Source: Gnetum montanum (lineage: Eukaryota > Streptophyta > Gnetopsida > Gnetales > Gnetaceae). From it: DNA of 64,000 nt. Location of the stretch: NCBI GenBank assembly GCA_015680685.1, contig MNCI01006012.1:8457-72456 (forward strand), written 5' to 3'. The position numbers and the translations under genes are program-made. This document shows, in pieces, positions 23,187 to 33,711 of the stretch. The stretch's first letter is position 1. Every line of letters starts with the position of its first letter. A model generated the notes under the pieces. It ran no database searches and was not told the origin of the DNA. It saw only the letters and a program-made list of their open reading frames with translations.

Positions 23187-24044
23187 TGATAAATCATGGT
23201 TTGCTAGGTCCCAATATCGAATCCTCAATATTGAATACATGATATTGAAGCCTAGATAACAATATCAAATACACAATATTGTGATTCCTGTGTAGGCCTA
23301 TAAATATAGCATTCAAGCGCATAGGAAGGGAGTTAGTTGGTAAATATAAGGTAGAGACCTTTTGTCAATTTTCAGTTGGTTTTCAATTCTTTTCCAAGTG
23401 CATGCTTGTAGTGTGATGTTTGTAATTGTACAAAACCTCTATTCGAGCGTGATGTACTTGGACACGCACACAACTAGCAATAAAGATCAAGATTACTCCA
23501 TCATTGTAGCATTCACTTGGTTTTTAATTGTTTACTTGTTGATTATTATTTATTATTTTCTTAGTATTCTTTATCATTATTTACTATTCCTATTGTTAAT
23601 GCGGAATGAGTACATCTTAATCACAAACATTTAAGTGTAACTACTTGGTAACTCGGGTAGCATATTTAGTGGTGCTTAAGTAATGTGTGCTTGGTAATTC
23701 AAAAGGTAGTACATGAAGTCCAAGATGCATACGAATGATTAAGAATGAATGATCATCACACTTAAGCTAGTTTATATTTTACTCCATATTTCTTATTAGT
23801 GTAATCACAATTATTTTCAACTATCTCTAGGAGTAGCATAGTATTAGAAACCACATCATACACCTCACGCTTGACTAAATCATAAGTGACAAAGTAAATA
23901 CTAGTCTAGATGGGAAGACAATGAACTACAATCAATGTGTAACTATCTAGGTGCCACAACTAGTCCATCTACGAAGTTCAACTAGATTGCATGTACATGC
24001 TCATATTCATATGGTTGAGCGTAGGGGTACCTCACTACTCATCA
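23187..24044 (+). repeat. 3' LTR of element A (858 bp)
   Basis: Starts TGATAAATCATGG, ends CTCACTACTCATCA, and aligns end to end with 15388-16279 with many scattered substitutions, so the insertion is old. It carries GATATTG/GATATC-type palindromes at its start, the TATA box at 23299 and GCAATAAAGATCAAG. Confidence 0.92.
23299..23306 (+). promoter_or_regulatory. TATA box in LTR of element A
   Basis: TATAAATA about 110 bp inside the LTR, in the context GTAGGCCTATAAATATAGC. The same box occurs in the LTR of G (minus, GAGCCTATAAATACAC) and D 3' LTR (minus, TCTATAAATAAG). Confidence 0.6.
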
Positions 24045-24379
24045 CCTACCATTGGTTTTTTAGTTTTTAGCTCTTAGTTTTGGCATTCAATGGAACCTTC
24101 CTTGTCTTAATATTTTTTTTTGAAGTAACTCCAACTTTTCATTGTTGCTTGTCAAATTGGTCATTGTGCTTATTATTTTTCTATTAACTCAATTATATAT
24201 TATTTTTTCTTGGCTTCTGTATTCTTTTCTTTGCAATGTTTTGGACATCATTAATATGAAAAGTAACATTGATAATCATATTTATACCTTGAAATTTTGT
24301 GTCATAATAAATGGTTTAGTACATTGTATAATCTTTGTTATAGTATCCCATGAACATGACCTTGTTCTTTGATACCAAT
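24045..24379 (-). repeat. Family X copy 2, right remainder after element A
   Basis: Continues the host repeat with GTTTTTTAGTTTTTAGCTC, as in copies 1 and 6. It ends on the primer-site motif GATACCAATTGTTGG, which reads CAATTGGTATCAAAG on the minus strand (tRNA-Met type). Gag-like remnants on the minus strand are too decayed to frame. Confidence 0.55.
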
Positions 24380-26878
24380 TGTTGGAGTTGAAAGTAGTGG
24401 ACGTTGATCTTGATTATTTTCATTATTATGACTTATTCTTGAGATTGAGCTTTCTAAAATAATAATTAGAAATAGACACAAATGCAAACTAACAACACTC
24501 CATATTGAATGATAATATTTTGATATATTCTTGAACTAGATACTATGCTAAATAATAAATTTTAGGTGTATGAATGGATTATGACAGATTAGAATTATGA
24601 GGAAAAAAGGGTTATTTCATATTTATATGGTAAGAAATTTTACAAGAAGGCTTGATGAATTAAGATAAAAATTTGGTTAAAATAATGTAATCTAAAGAGA
24701 GGATAAATCAGTAGTTAAGAAGGAATAGAAATGAATTGAACAATAACATTCAAGTTTATGGTCTTATGAGATATTACAACAAAATTTGTAGATTTGAAAA
24801 CAACCAATTATGCATCAAGATTTATGAATGGTAGAATTAGAGAAGAATGGTACAAGATTTGGCTTCATTTTCATAACAATATTGGAAAGCAATAAGTATA
24901 TGTTTTGATAAGGTTAATTACTAATGCAATGTTGGGATAGCAATGTTTAAAATTGGAAAAAAATGGAAGTTGGATGAGAAATTGCATATATATGAAGTGA
25001 AATTTGCAATGAAGGAAAATAGAAAGTAGATTATGGATATCATTAAGATATGATAGGTGTAAAAACATTACAAATAGGATGCTTGAAAATAAATTTTAAC
25101 ATTAATTTATTAGAGAAAGCCAATGGAAAGCAATAATGGTTAGTTGTGAACAATATCCATTTTTAGCAATGTAACAAAAAAAGAGAAAGGTTAACAATGA
25201 AGATAAAGTATATAACAAACCTTGAGAATTTTCCAAATAAATGTTGTATTTTTTTGGAGGTTAATGCATTACTAAGAAAAATTGAATTTTTTGATAAGAA
25301 ATTACATTTGATTGAGACATCAAAGTACATATCACAACTTGTTTCAATGCCCCTATTCAATAGATATATTTTTATTCAACATAAAATATTCACAATGATA
25401 GTATATAAATAACAATATTGTCCTATGTTGAGAGTGTGGGAGATTGCTTTAAGAATGGTTAATTGTGATATCCAACTTTAGCATTTTAAGAAAATAAATT
25501 CACAAAAAAAACAAATCAACATAATGAGTAGATGTTAAGAAGTGACATTCTTATAGAATCTTAAAGATAGAGAAATTAATAGTTGATATGAACTTATTAT
25601 AGTACAAAAGAGGAGTACTGGAAATTACATGAGCACTGACATTGAGAAAAACAAGATTGGGATGTGAGACATTGTAGTCATGAATCTTAATATAATTATG
25701 CTTAAAATTCATGAGAGATCTATATGATAAACATGTAAAAAATAAAAATAAGATATTTATTAAGAAGACATAAGATGATAACCTCAATGTTTTGGAGTAG
25801 TTAACATTGAGACAAAGAAGCTTTTTTTTATTCTGCTATAATTTTAGGGAGGATCCAATACTTTTCCTGTTTTAGCTACTTTCTAGCTGCTTTGATTTGT
25901 TGTGCTAGTATATGGTTTGGTTTTTTTCTATGGAATAGAAGTAAAATGATCCTTTTTAGTGGCTATAATATGGCTATTTAGTTATGCTTCCTTTGGGGTG
26001 ATGGATTCCTTGTCCATTTCTTGTTGATGGTATGTTATTATAAATTTTACAATTGCCACTTGTGCTTGTAGAATATTTGTATACATGTTCATGTTTTGGT
26101 TTATTAAAAATGGGAAGAAAAGATAGACTGCAAATTTTTGAAATCAACATATAAAGAAATGTTAGAAAACTACAATAATGGAATAGGAAAAAATTAGATG
26201 GGCATTAACATATGTATTAAGTGACTCTAAGAGATTGAAATTAGAATGTTTAGAAATGCAGTTTAGGTTGAGTGTCTAAAAAAGAATTACTAGATTAGAT
26301 TTGTTTAAATTAGTGAAGAAATTGTTCCAAAATGTAATTTAAAAATTCTACTTCCAAAAAATAATTTTCTATGAAATGTAAAAGATGCAAAACAATTAAT
26401 AGAAAATAAAAAACATTGACATAGGAAGCAATGTATAAATAATAGAAGAAGAATAATTAAGGAAGGAGTTGAAATTTTACTTCTGATGAAGTTGAATTAT
26501 GATATAGTATAGGCGTTCGTGTTGTATAAAGTTTGAAAGGAAACATTAATAATAATAATGCCAAAAAATCTTGGAGATCAACAATTAAAAAATGAATTAG
26601 TGAACTGGAATCAAGGAGGATTGAAAATTAAATTAGCAGTTTTAATTTGTGTTAAGATGAAATGCAAATTAAGTATAATAATACTTAATATGAAATAATA
26701 ACTTTGAGATGTGTGGTGGAATAAATCATTGTAGGAAGATGCACTATGAATGGAAAACAAAATGACAACCAAATGATGATTAGTTAATATGTTGAATCAA
26801 TGGTTGATATTTAATTAATGGACTAGAATGAAAGAAGATTGGAGTTGAGAGTAAAAATTAACATTAAGGTATGACTAG
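24380..26878 (-). repeat. Family X copy 3, left part
   Basis: Collinear with 11448-14240: TGTTGGAGTTGAAAG start, TTTTAGGTGTATGAATGG, GGAGGATCCAATACTTTTCC near 25850, and AACATTAAGGTATGA just before the gap. The open frames here (for example 25197-25412) have no recognisable content. Confidence 0.6.
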
Positions 26879-27168
26879 NNNNNNNNNNNNNNNNNNNNNN
26901 NNNNNNNNNNNNNNNNNNNNNNNNNNNNNNNNNNNNNNNNNNNNNNNNNNNNNNNNNNNNNNNNNNNNNNNNNNNNNNNNNNNNNNNNNNNNNNNNNNNN
27001 NNNNNNNNNNNNNNNNNNNNNNNNNNNNNNNNNNNNNNNNNNNNNNNNNNNNNNNNNNNNNNNNNNNNNNNNNNNNNNNNNNNNNNNNNNNNNNNNNNNN
27101 NNNNNNNNNNNNNNNNNNNNNNNNNNNNNNNNNNNNNNNNNNNNNNNNNNNNNNNNNNNNNNNNNNNN
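26879..27168. other. Assembly gap of 290 N
   Basis: A run of N. The left flank corresponds to the far end of an X unit (position about 14240 in copy 2) and the right flank to the near start of a unit (about 11630), so the gap spans a unit-to-unit junction. Confidence 0.99.
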
Positions 27169-28161
27169 TATATTAAAAAACAACATTTAGATATAAGGTT
27201 GGATGAGACTTTCCATTTTGAATAAAAAGTTTCAACTATATGAATGGATTATGAGCCATTACAACCAAGGTGATGAATAATGATTACTTAGCATTTATAT
27301 GAGAAGAAAAATTTTACAAGAAGGCATGATGAATTTAGATAAGAATTGAAGTAGATAAATTTGGAATTAAGAAGGAATGAAAAGGAAAATTATGCATACT
27401 TCATATAGAACAAGTACATTTACGTGTAAGGTCCTATAGGATACTTCAACAAAATATTTATATTTGAAAACAAAAATAAAGCATCAATGTTTACCAATTG
27501 AACAAGTCAACATTAGGGGTACAAAATTTAGCTTCATGTTCATACCAAAATTAGAAAGCAAAGAGTGAGCTTGCCACAACGTTAATGAATAACACAATGT
27601 TTGAACTTAGGATATCAATGTTTGAACAATGCAACATTTGTGTATCATAAATGTTTAGAAATTACCTATTGATTTTTGATTTCTCTTTTTTATGTGCCCC
27701 TTTTCCTTTTGAACCTTTGATAAATTCTTGATTTAACACTTCTTTTTCTTTTAGTTGTGACTATGGATTCTGTAATTTTTTGTAAGTCTAAATTTCCTTG
27801 TATTCTAGAGATCCTTGCTTGTATTTTTGCTTCTCTAATTTGGTTTTTCCCTCTGATTTTTGAGTATTTATCTCTTTAATGTATCCTTCAATTGAACCCT
27901 TCTTATCTTGATTTTTTTACTTTAAGAATCCTCCATATTTCCTAGATGGTCTTCAAATTGGTCATTGTGTGTATTATTTTTCTAGGAACTAAGTTGCATA
28001 CTTATCCTTTATGTATTTCAATCTCTTTTGCTAGCCTTGGAAATTTTTTCTTCAAATTAACTTCACTATTCCTTTCCCCATAGTGTTTCAAATGCCTTTT
28101 AATTTCATCAGTAGTGCTATTAATCATTTTCATTCTTTAAAATTTGACACCTTGGATAATC
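27169..28161 (-). repeat. Family X copy, short form
   Basis: Matches the beginning of an X unit to about 27640. It then jumps across roughly 3 kb of the long form to the gag-proximal end (CTCTTTTTTATGTGCC, then TTCAATTGAACCCTTCTTATCTTG). Copy 4 (50993-51819) shares this same jump (CAATGTTTGAACAATGCAA...TTTGTGTATC), so the short form is a real subfamily. It is cut by copia E at 28162. Confidence 0.6.
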
Positions 28162-28583
28162 TATTATTCCCAATCACTTGCACCAATATAATATTAAATT
28201 TAAAAGAAACTACAAAAAATAAAAAAGACATAGAGTTACCCTAGGAAAAACCTTCCAGGTGAAAACCCCTAGCAGAAAATTGGCTCTTGGACCATTAGCA
28301 GCACAACTTCAGAGGATTGAAGCTTAAGGAGAATTTTCAAAGGAATGGAGATGACTCTCAAGCCTATGATTCAAAATAATGTGGTGTATTGAATGCTCCC
28401 TTTGAGTTTCTTATATATTTCTTAGGTTACAAAATAAATCCAAAAATAAAAGGAATATGGTATTTTATTTTAGTGGGGATAAGTATGGGACCAAATATAA
28501 CATAGAAACAAATAAAAATATATCAAGATAGCTAGAAACATCCAAATAAAATCAAGGTAGATTTGCCTTCATCCACCCTTACA
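28162..28583 (-). repeat. 3' LTR of copia E (422 bp)
   Basis: Minus strand starts TGTAAGGGTGGATGAAGG at 28583 and runs to 28162. It aligns throughout with 5884-6292 and 50588-50992, including TTGGCTCTTGGACCATTAGC. Its inner neighbour reads (minus) AATAGGAAGAAT, the purine tract. Confidence 0.9.
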
Positions 28584-29218
28584 ATTCTTCCTATTGAATG
28601 TAAATCTACTTTAAACAATAGTCAAAACCATTTTTAGGAAATCAAGTCAAAAGAAGACCAAATGCTGATTAGCACCAGAGAAACTTTTTAGCAAGAGTTG
28701 ACTAGGTGAGTATATCTACAAGATTTGCTTCAGTAGATATTTTATGGAGAAGAATCTTTTGCTTTTTAATTCATTCTATATATAGTGATATTGTATTTCA
28801 ACGTGCTTCACTTGAGTATGAAAGGTTGGATTCTTGGATATGCTTATGGAACTTTGACTATCACAACCAATATTAATAGGATTCTAAGTGATGCCAAGTT
28901 TAGCTATTAGTCATTGAAGCCATATAGCCTCTTTGCATGCCAAGTTAGCAGCAACATATCCAGCTTTAGTGGTAGACTAAGCAACACAAGATTGTTTTTA
29001 ACTTTTCTAAGAATTACTACCACAAAAAAAAAACAACCACATATCCACTAGTAGATTTCCTACTATCAATATCACCACCCCAATCTACATCAACAAAGAT
29101 ATGAAGTCCATTGGAATCATTTTTATAATAGATCCCATAATTTAAAATGCCATAAAGATATCAAAAGACTTGCTTCATGGCAATCCAGTGTTGTTTTCTG
29201 GATTATACATATACCTAT
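28584..29218 (-). pseudogene. copia RNase H remnant, element E
   Basis: Minus-strand fragments read HWIAMKQVF, YLYGILNYGIYYKND, then VDWGGDIDSRKSTSGY. The last is the hallmark start of copia RNase H (D.DWAGD.D.R.STSGY), near 29095-29045. Further downstream towards 28640 the frame degenerates. This is the C-terminal end of pol, separated from the rest by element C at the CCTAT target (29214-29218). Confidence 0.85.
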
Positions 29219-29312
29219 TGATGAGTCATGTTAAGTTGGCTGTGTCAACAAGGCCTCGTTGATATGGCCTTGTTGACTAGGCCTCATTGACGAGGCCTAG
29301 TCGATGCATCTT
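29219..29312 (+). repeat. 5' LTR remnant of element C
   Basis: TGATGAGTCATGTTAA to about GATGCATCTTATCA matches the first roughly 95 bp of the 3' LTR (47076 onward). The remaining 840 bp and the primer site are deleted, and the sequence then continues with unique leader DNA up to gag. Confidence 0.85.
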
Positions 29313-29454
29313 ATCATTAAAGCAATCCATTATTCCTAATAAATCAAGATTGCATTGAAAGTCCTCCTACTAAATGTTCTCAACATGAAGATTCTCCATC
29401 CCTACTACTAATGAAGAGGGTATGATCCTAACCCTATGATCCACTATTCATGAA

Positions 29455-30216
29455 TTGGGTTCAAGAAAAAGTGGCAGCCAAGGTAGGGACTTAGGAAAGC
29501 ATTACAATAGCAAGGGATCTAAGTATGGAGATCATAATAAACATAAGAGTGGTGGTGGAATCCATGGTGGTGGTGGTATTCCACCTTCCTCTTCATCCTC
29601 TTCATCCAATTCTAAACATTCCTCTTCATCTAATGATTCTCATGGAAGCCGCCATCGAAATAACCATGATGAAGGTGATCATTGAAATCACAATGATTGT
29701 GAAGGCCACCAAAATCAAAGTGGTGGTTGAAACCATCATTGGCATCATCGACATAGCAATGATGATGAACCACTATTGGCAACTCGAAGTATGCTTAACA
29801 TTGCAAAGGTAATGAAAATCCCAACTAGGTATATGAAGGATAATTGGATCAAGTGCCTAGAAATGAAAAATATCCCAAGATTTGAGGGAGGATACAAATC
29901 TAATCTAAAAACATATGTACAAGCTTTTCAAGATTCCTATGCCTTACAGAATATAGAAAATGAGTGGTAGAAACTCAAGCATTCTCCAAGGACACTCATC
30001 AAAGAAGTTGAAAGTTGGTTACAATCCTTAGAGCCAAAATCTATCTATACATGGAATACCATGCTAGAACTATTCAATGAAAAATATCAGACATACTCTT
30101 GTGTGTCTAATATGAGAAGGTAAATCCAAGGCTAGAAACAGGAAACACATGAACCCTTGGATGCCACCATGGGTTGATACTATTCACTCCTACACTGATG
30201 CTATGGCCATGGTTAC
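29455..30216 (+). pseudogene. gag remnant of element C, N-terminal part
   Basis: Starts with a low-complexity Gly/Ser/His/Lys-rich N-terminus (MGSRKSGSQGRD..., a run of eight Ser) of about 75 residues, then a stop. A second stretch follows (DDEPLLATRSMLNIAKVMKIPTRYM) that aligns with EPLLDTKSLMHIQEAIQIP in element A, and then a capsid-like region (ELFNEKYQTYSCVSNMRR). Element D interrupts the codons for GHGY|S within the conserved MALERYY...HGFS region. Joining across D, with one GTTAC removed, keeps the frame, which confirms the insertion. Confidence 0.85.
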
Positions 30217-31059
30217 TGATGAGTGGCGAGGTACCCCTACACTCAACCATACAAATACGAGCATTCTCACACACGATCCGGTCAAACTCTGTAGGTGGAC
30301 TAGTTGTGGCACCTAGACAGTTATCCTTAGGTCACAGTTTGTTGTCTTCCCACTTGGACTAGTAATATATTTTTCACGTATGGTTTAGTCTAGAGTGAGG
30401 TGTATGATGTGTTCTAACCTAATGCTACTCCTAAAGGCAGTGGAAAATAATATTAACTAAGCTAAGCTAAGAGGGAAAGGATAAGAGAATCTATTCTACC
30501 CTGAGTGTGATGAGCAATCGATTCCTTGATCAACTGTACACATCTTGGACATCGTGCATGACTACCACTGGGATTACCAAGCATAGATCCTAGGTACGCC
30601 ACTAGGATACCAAGTAGTCACACTTAAATGCTCGTAATCAAGTCATACTCATTTAGCATTACTAGGAGATAAGGGTGAGAGAGACTAATTAGGAAAGAAA
30701 TAAATAACAATTAATTAAATAAATAACAAAGTGAATGCTGAAATGATGAAGTAATCTTGATCTTTATTGCTGGTCATGTGCGTGTCCAAGTACATCACAC
30801 TCGAATAAAGGATGGTGTACAATTACATTCACCACACTACGGGAAGACATAGGAAAATAATCTATCTCTAGAAGGGAAAAACTGCCATAGCTTCACTAAG
30901 GAACTAAACTAGATGCCTAAAACTTGGAAAGCTGCCTCTTATTTATAGATTTTCCAGCACAACGCAATATCGCATATGCGATATTGCAGGGAAAGATGCA
31001 ATATCGCATATGATACATCGGGTACATGATATCATAGCCAGCAAATTCATGACTCATCA
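30217..31059 (-). repeat. 3' LTR of element D (843 bp)
   Basis: Plus-strand edges TGATGAGTGGCG and ATGACTCATCA. It matches the 5' copy except that its palindrome-rich end (about 30960-31045) is some 87 bp shorter. A TATA box reads TCTATAAATAAG on the minus strand near 30950. Confidence 0.93.
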
Positions 31060-31077
31060 TACCCCCACGACTGAATG
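31060..31077 (-). other. Polypurine tract (element D)
   Basis: Minus strand reads AGTCGTGGGGGTA directly before the LTR start TGATGAGTC. Confidence 0.75.
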
Positions 31078-31141
31078 AAAACTCATCCTCAAGTTATAGA
31101 GAGAACAAGCTCCATTGATTACACAGTGAATAGGTATGGGA

Positions 31142-31822
31142 TTATTGACTAACTAGAATGAATTCAGGCCACAGTTTGGAGTTGGAAAAAAATTGAAACA
31201 AAACACAAAAGAAAATCCTATGATTATAAAATGGTTGAATCCATGTAGGTCTTGGTGGCGATGGCTCCTCAATTGGTGTCTTTCCCTTTTCTTGCACTCC
31301 AAGTCTTAGAATTTGATAGCATCAAAGTATGGCCTGGAGTTTCTCCTCTTGTAAGACCTTGAGTGCCTTGGCATGCGCATAAGTTTGCACTTGTGCCATA
31401 GAGGCATCCCAGTCAACCTTCTCTTTTTCTTCCACCACCCTTTTATTCTCTGTCAACAGTTTATTAAGTTGCTCGATTTTGAAAGTGTCTAGCTAGTTCT
31501 GAGAAATCTTTGGCCCTATATTCGAAAGGTTTAATAATTTTGAAATGGCTTGAATAGAGAAATCAATAGTCATACCACAATTATTAACTGTGGTGCCTTC
31601 TTCTTTATTGTGTCAAAATTGGTACATTTTCACTAAGTACCAGGCACTGCTTTTAGAGAGGGTAGGCCTTGATTGTACAATAGCAGGGTCTTCTTGGTGG
31701 ATACTAAATGATTGTTCCTCCTGCTCTGCATGTTGTTCGGTAGGAACTTGTCCTTTACCTCTCCTTGGTCGTTTGATCACACCTTGAGCAGGACCTTCCT
31801 GTTGTTCACATTTTAGGACCAT
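31142..31822 (-). pseudogene. ORF2 remnant, element D (internally deleted)
   Basis: ATG at 31822 follows the predicted 3' splice site. The first about 70 codons are open (QQEGPAQGVIKRPRRGKGQ..., an arginine/lysine cluster that could act as a nuclear signal or bind nucleic acid). Next comes KEEGTTVNN..DFSIQAISKLLNLSNIGPK, matching KEEGTTTDI..NFSTKAILEVLNLSNTGPK in A. The frame then jumps to the coiled coil (LNKLLTENKRVVEEKEKVDWD...), so about two thirds of ORF2 are deleted. The stop at the usual Pro-rich end is mutated; the frame could run to about 31142. Confidence 0.75.
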
Positions 31823-31853
31823 CTATAATCACACGGAACTAATTATTAGTAAG
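31823..31853 (-). promoter_or_regulatory. Predicted branch point and 3' splice site before ORF2 (element D)
   Basis: Minus strand: CTTACTAAT (31853-31845) then ...GTGTGATTATAG abutting the ATG at 31822. Nearly identical to A (20218-20248) and G (60798-60767). Confidence 0.65.
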
Positions 31854-33711
31854 GTTGTTACCAAAGTTAGATTATACCTTACTGCTTACCTTAATAAATT
31901 TACTTTATTTCCATGTGATGTTAATTATTGAAAGAACATGTCCCTGAAAGATTATAATGTTGAGTCCTCTTTGCTTAGGTGGTTTCCAAATTTAATTTTC
32001 AGGTATAGCTAAGGGGATGAAATTTTTTTTGACACATTCTATTCTTAATTCTACAACTAATTACCCTTAAATATGTCCTTCAGGTGATGATGAATTTCAA
32101 AAAATATTTATGAACTATATGCACTATTTGGCGTGTACCCCTCCCCCATGACTAAGCTGAACACTTCGGGTTCAAGTAGGTTCAAATGGAATGAAGATCG
32201 AAGCATCAGCGAGCGAGTTATGGATATGAAAGCAAGAGATGCGCAATCGCGAGTCGTAGAGAGAAATTGAAAAACTTACCTTGTATGAACAATTGCAAAT
32301 GATGTTGATTAGCACAAGGGGGTCATGTATATATATTTTCATTGAAGTTAGGGCACTTAGAAAATGTTTGGAAATTAAATGATGTAAACTAAGGACATCT
32401 GGATGATTGTTAAGGGGTTATCAGGTAATTAAATGGTTTTAAAGGCATGAATAATGATCTGTGGGTTTTATCAATAAGGACCTTGGGTGATAGAGAAAAA
32501 GGCTATGTGATGATTCATAAGGATGTTGAATCAGAGGGATAGTAATAAAGGAAAGAATATCATGAACAATATGCCGAGGATAATAAATGGTGTGTGTAAG
32601 CTATGTCATAAATGAAGATTACAAAAGATTACATAAGTGGGTCCTCCCCAAAGTAGGTTTCAACCTATAATTCCCTTATGTAACCACACTTAAAGTGTCC
32701 GTGGGCACTAGAAGGGTTAAATGTAATCCGCACTAACTCCACAAAACACACACGTAAATATCACTAGAATGAGGTGAAAATTCTATGCTGCGCAGAACAT
32801 GAGCTACAATTACACGAACAGTGAGATGAGATAAAGTATAGAAAGGGATCATAGAGATTAGGACATGAGGTAACTGACCTAGGGCACAGTGAATTCTACG
32901 TGAAAAGCATGATTAATGTGTTATTAACCCATTATTCCAAGATCAGGACCAAGTCTATTCCTCTAATCAGTGACATCGCATTGTTTCATCCCATGATGAA
33001 CAACTATGAGAGTACCATAACAAAAAGGCGTATGATCACTTGGCATTTTGTTCAAGGGAGGAGTGATTTTTGTTTTGTGGAACTTTTCTTTTCTTTTTTT
33101 CTTCTTCTTTTTTTTTCATTTTACTAAATCCAGAGAAGCTGCCAACCTTCAGGCATGAGTGCATGTCTTTCCAGTGGGACCCCCTAGAACAACATTTGAT
33201 TTTCGAATGCCCTTTTGATTACTCTTACTCCCATTTTTCATTAGATCTACAAGGATCTTAGTATGACCACGTTGCATGATAACTCCCATAGACGTCACCA
33301 AAGAGAATCCACAAGTCCCCTTGATGTCACACCCTAATCATTCCCTATTGGTCCATCCTTCTTCATTCTGGGTACAATGAACACAAAATTAATTTTAAGT
33401 TTTAAAAATGTCAAGAATATCACTATACCCTCGAACAAATCCTCTTATTTGTAAAATGGATGGGTGGATGTAATGGGCTCACTATTCCAAATAATTGATC
33501 ACTCAAGACATGATAACATAAAACACACCTCAACCAACGATCCACATTGGTGTTTTATTCGTAGATGAGATTACTTACAAGAACGTAAAAAGACAAACAC
33601 ACAAAAAAGATAAATAGATAAATAGATAAAACAAAAAGTTGAAAATGAAAAACTAAAAAAAAAAAGTTGTAAAATTAAAGAAAATTGGAAAATATTTATT
33701 AATTCTGCTTG
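31854..33711 (-). other. Conserved non-coding spacer between gag and ORF2, element D
   Basis: Aligned on the minus strand with 18771-20217. It contains the box AAAGACATG...ATGCCTGAAGGTTGG (33190-33130) and the GGGGAGGACCCACTTA block (about 32656-32640). Open frames within, such as 32900-33127 plus, are by-products. No pol motif on either strand. Confidence 0.75.

Larger units (their letters stand above)
15388..24044 (+). mobile_element. Element A: pol-less Ty3-type LTR retrotransposon (gag + ORF2)
   Basis: An 8.66-kb element with two LTRs (15388-16279 and 23187-24044), both TGAT...CATCA; a tRNA-Asp-type primer site; decayed gag; a non-coding spacer; a splice-site-like motif; decayed ORF2; and a purine tract before the 3' LTR. 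The flanks CCTAT (15383-15387) and CCTAC (24045-24049) are a 5-bp target duplication with one change. The family-X host reads continuously when the element is removed. No protease, RT, RNase H or integrase lies between gag and ORF2, where only 1.45 kb of non-coding DNA is found. Elements D and G have the same plan. Confidence 0.92.

Noticed and set aside
24142-24372. 76-codon hydrophobic frame
   Set aside because: Antisense of decayed gag-like sequence in family X; composition artefact.
26871-27186. Open frames of unknown residues
   Set aside because: Produced by the run of N.
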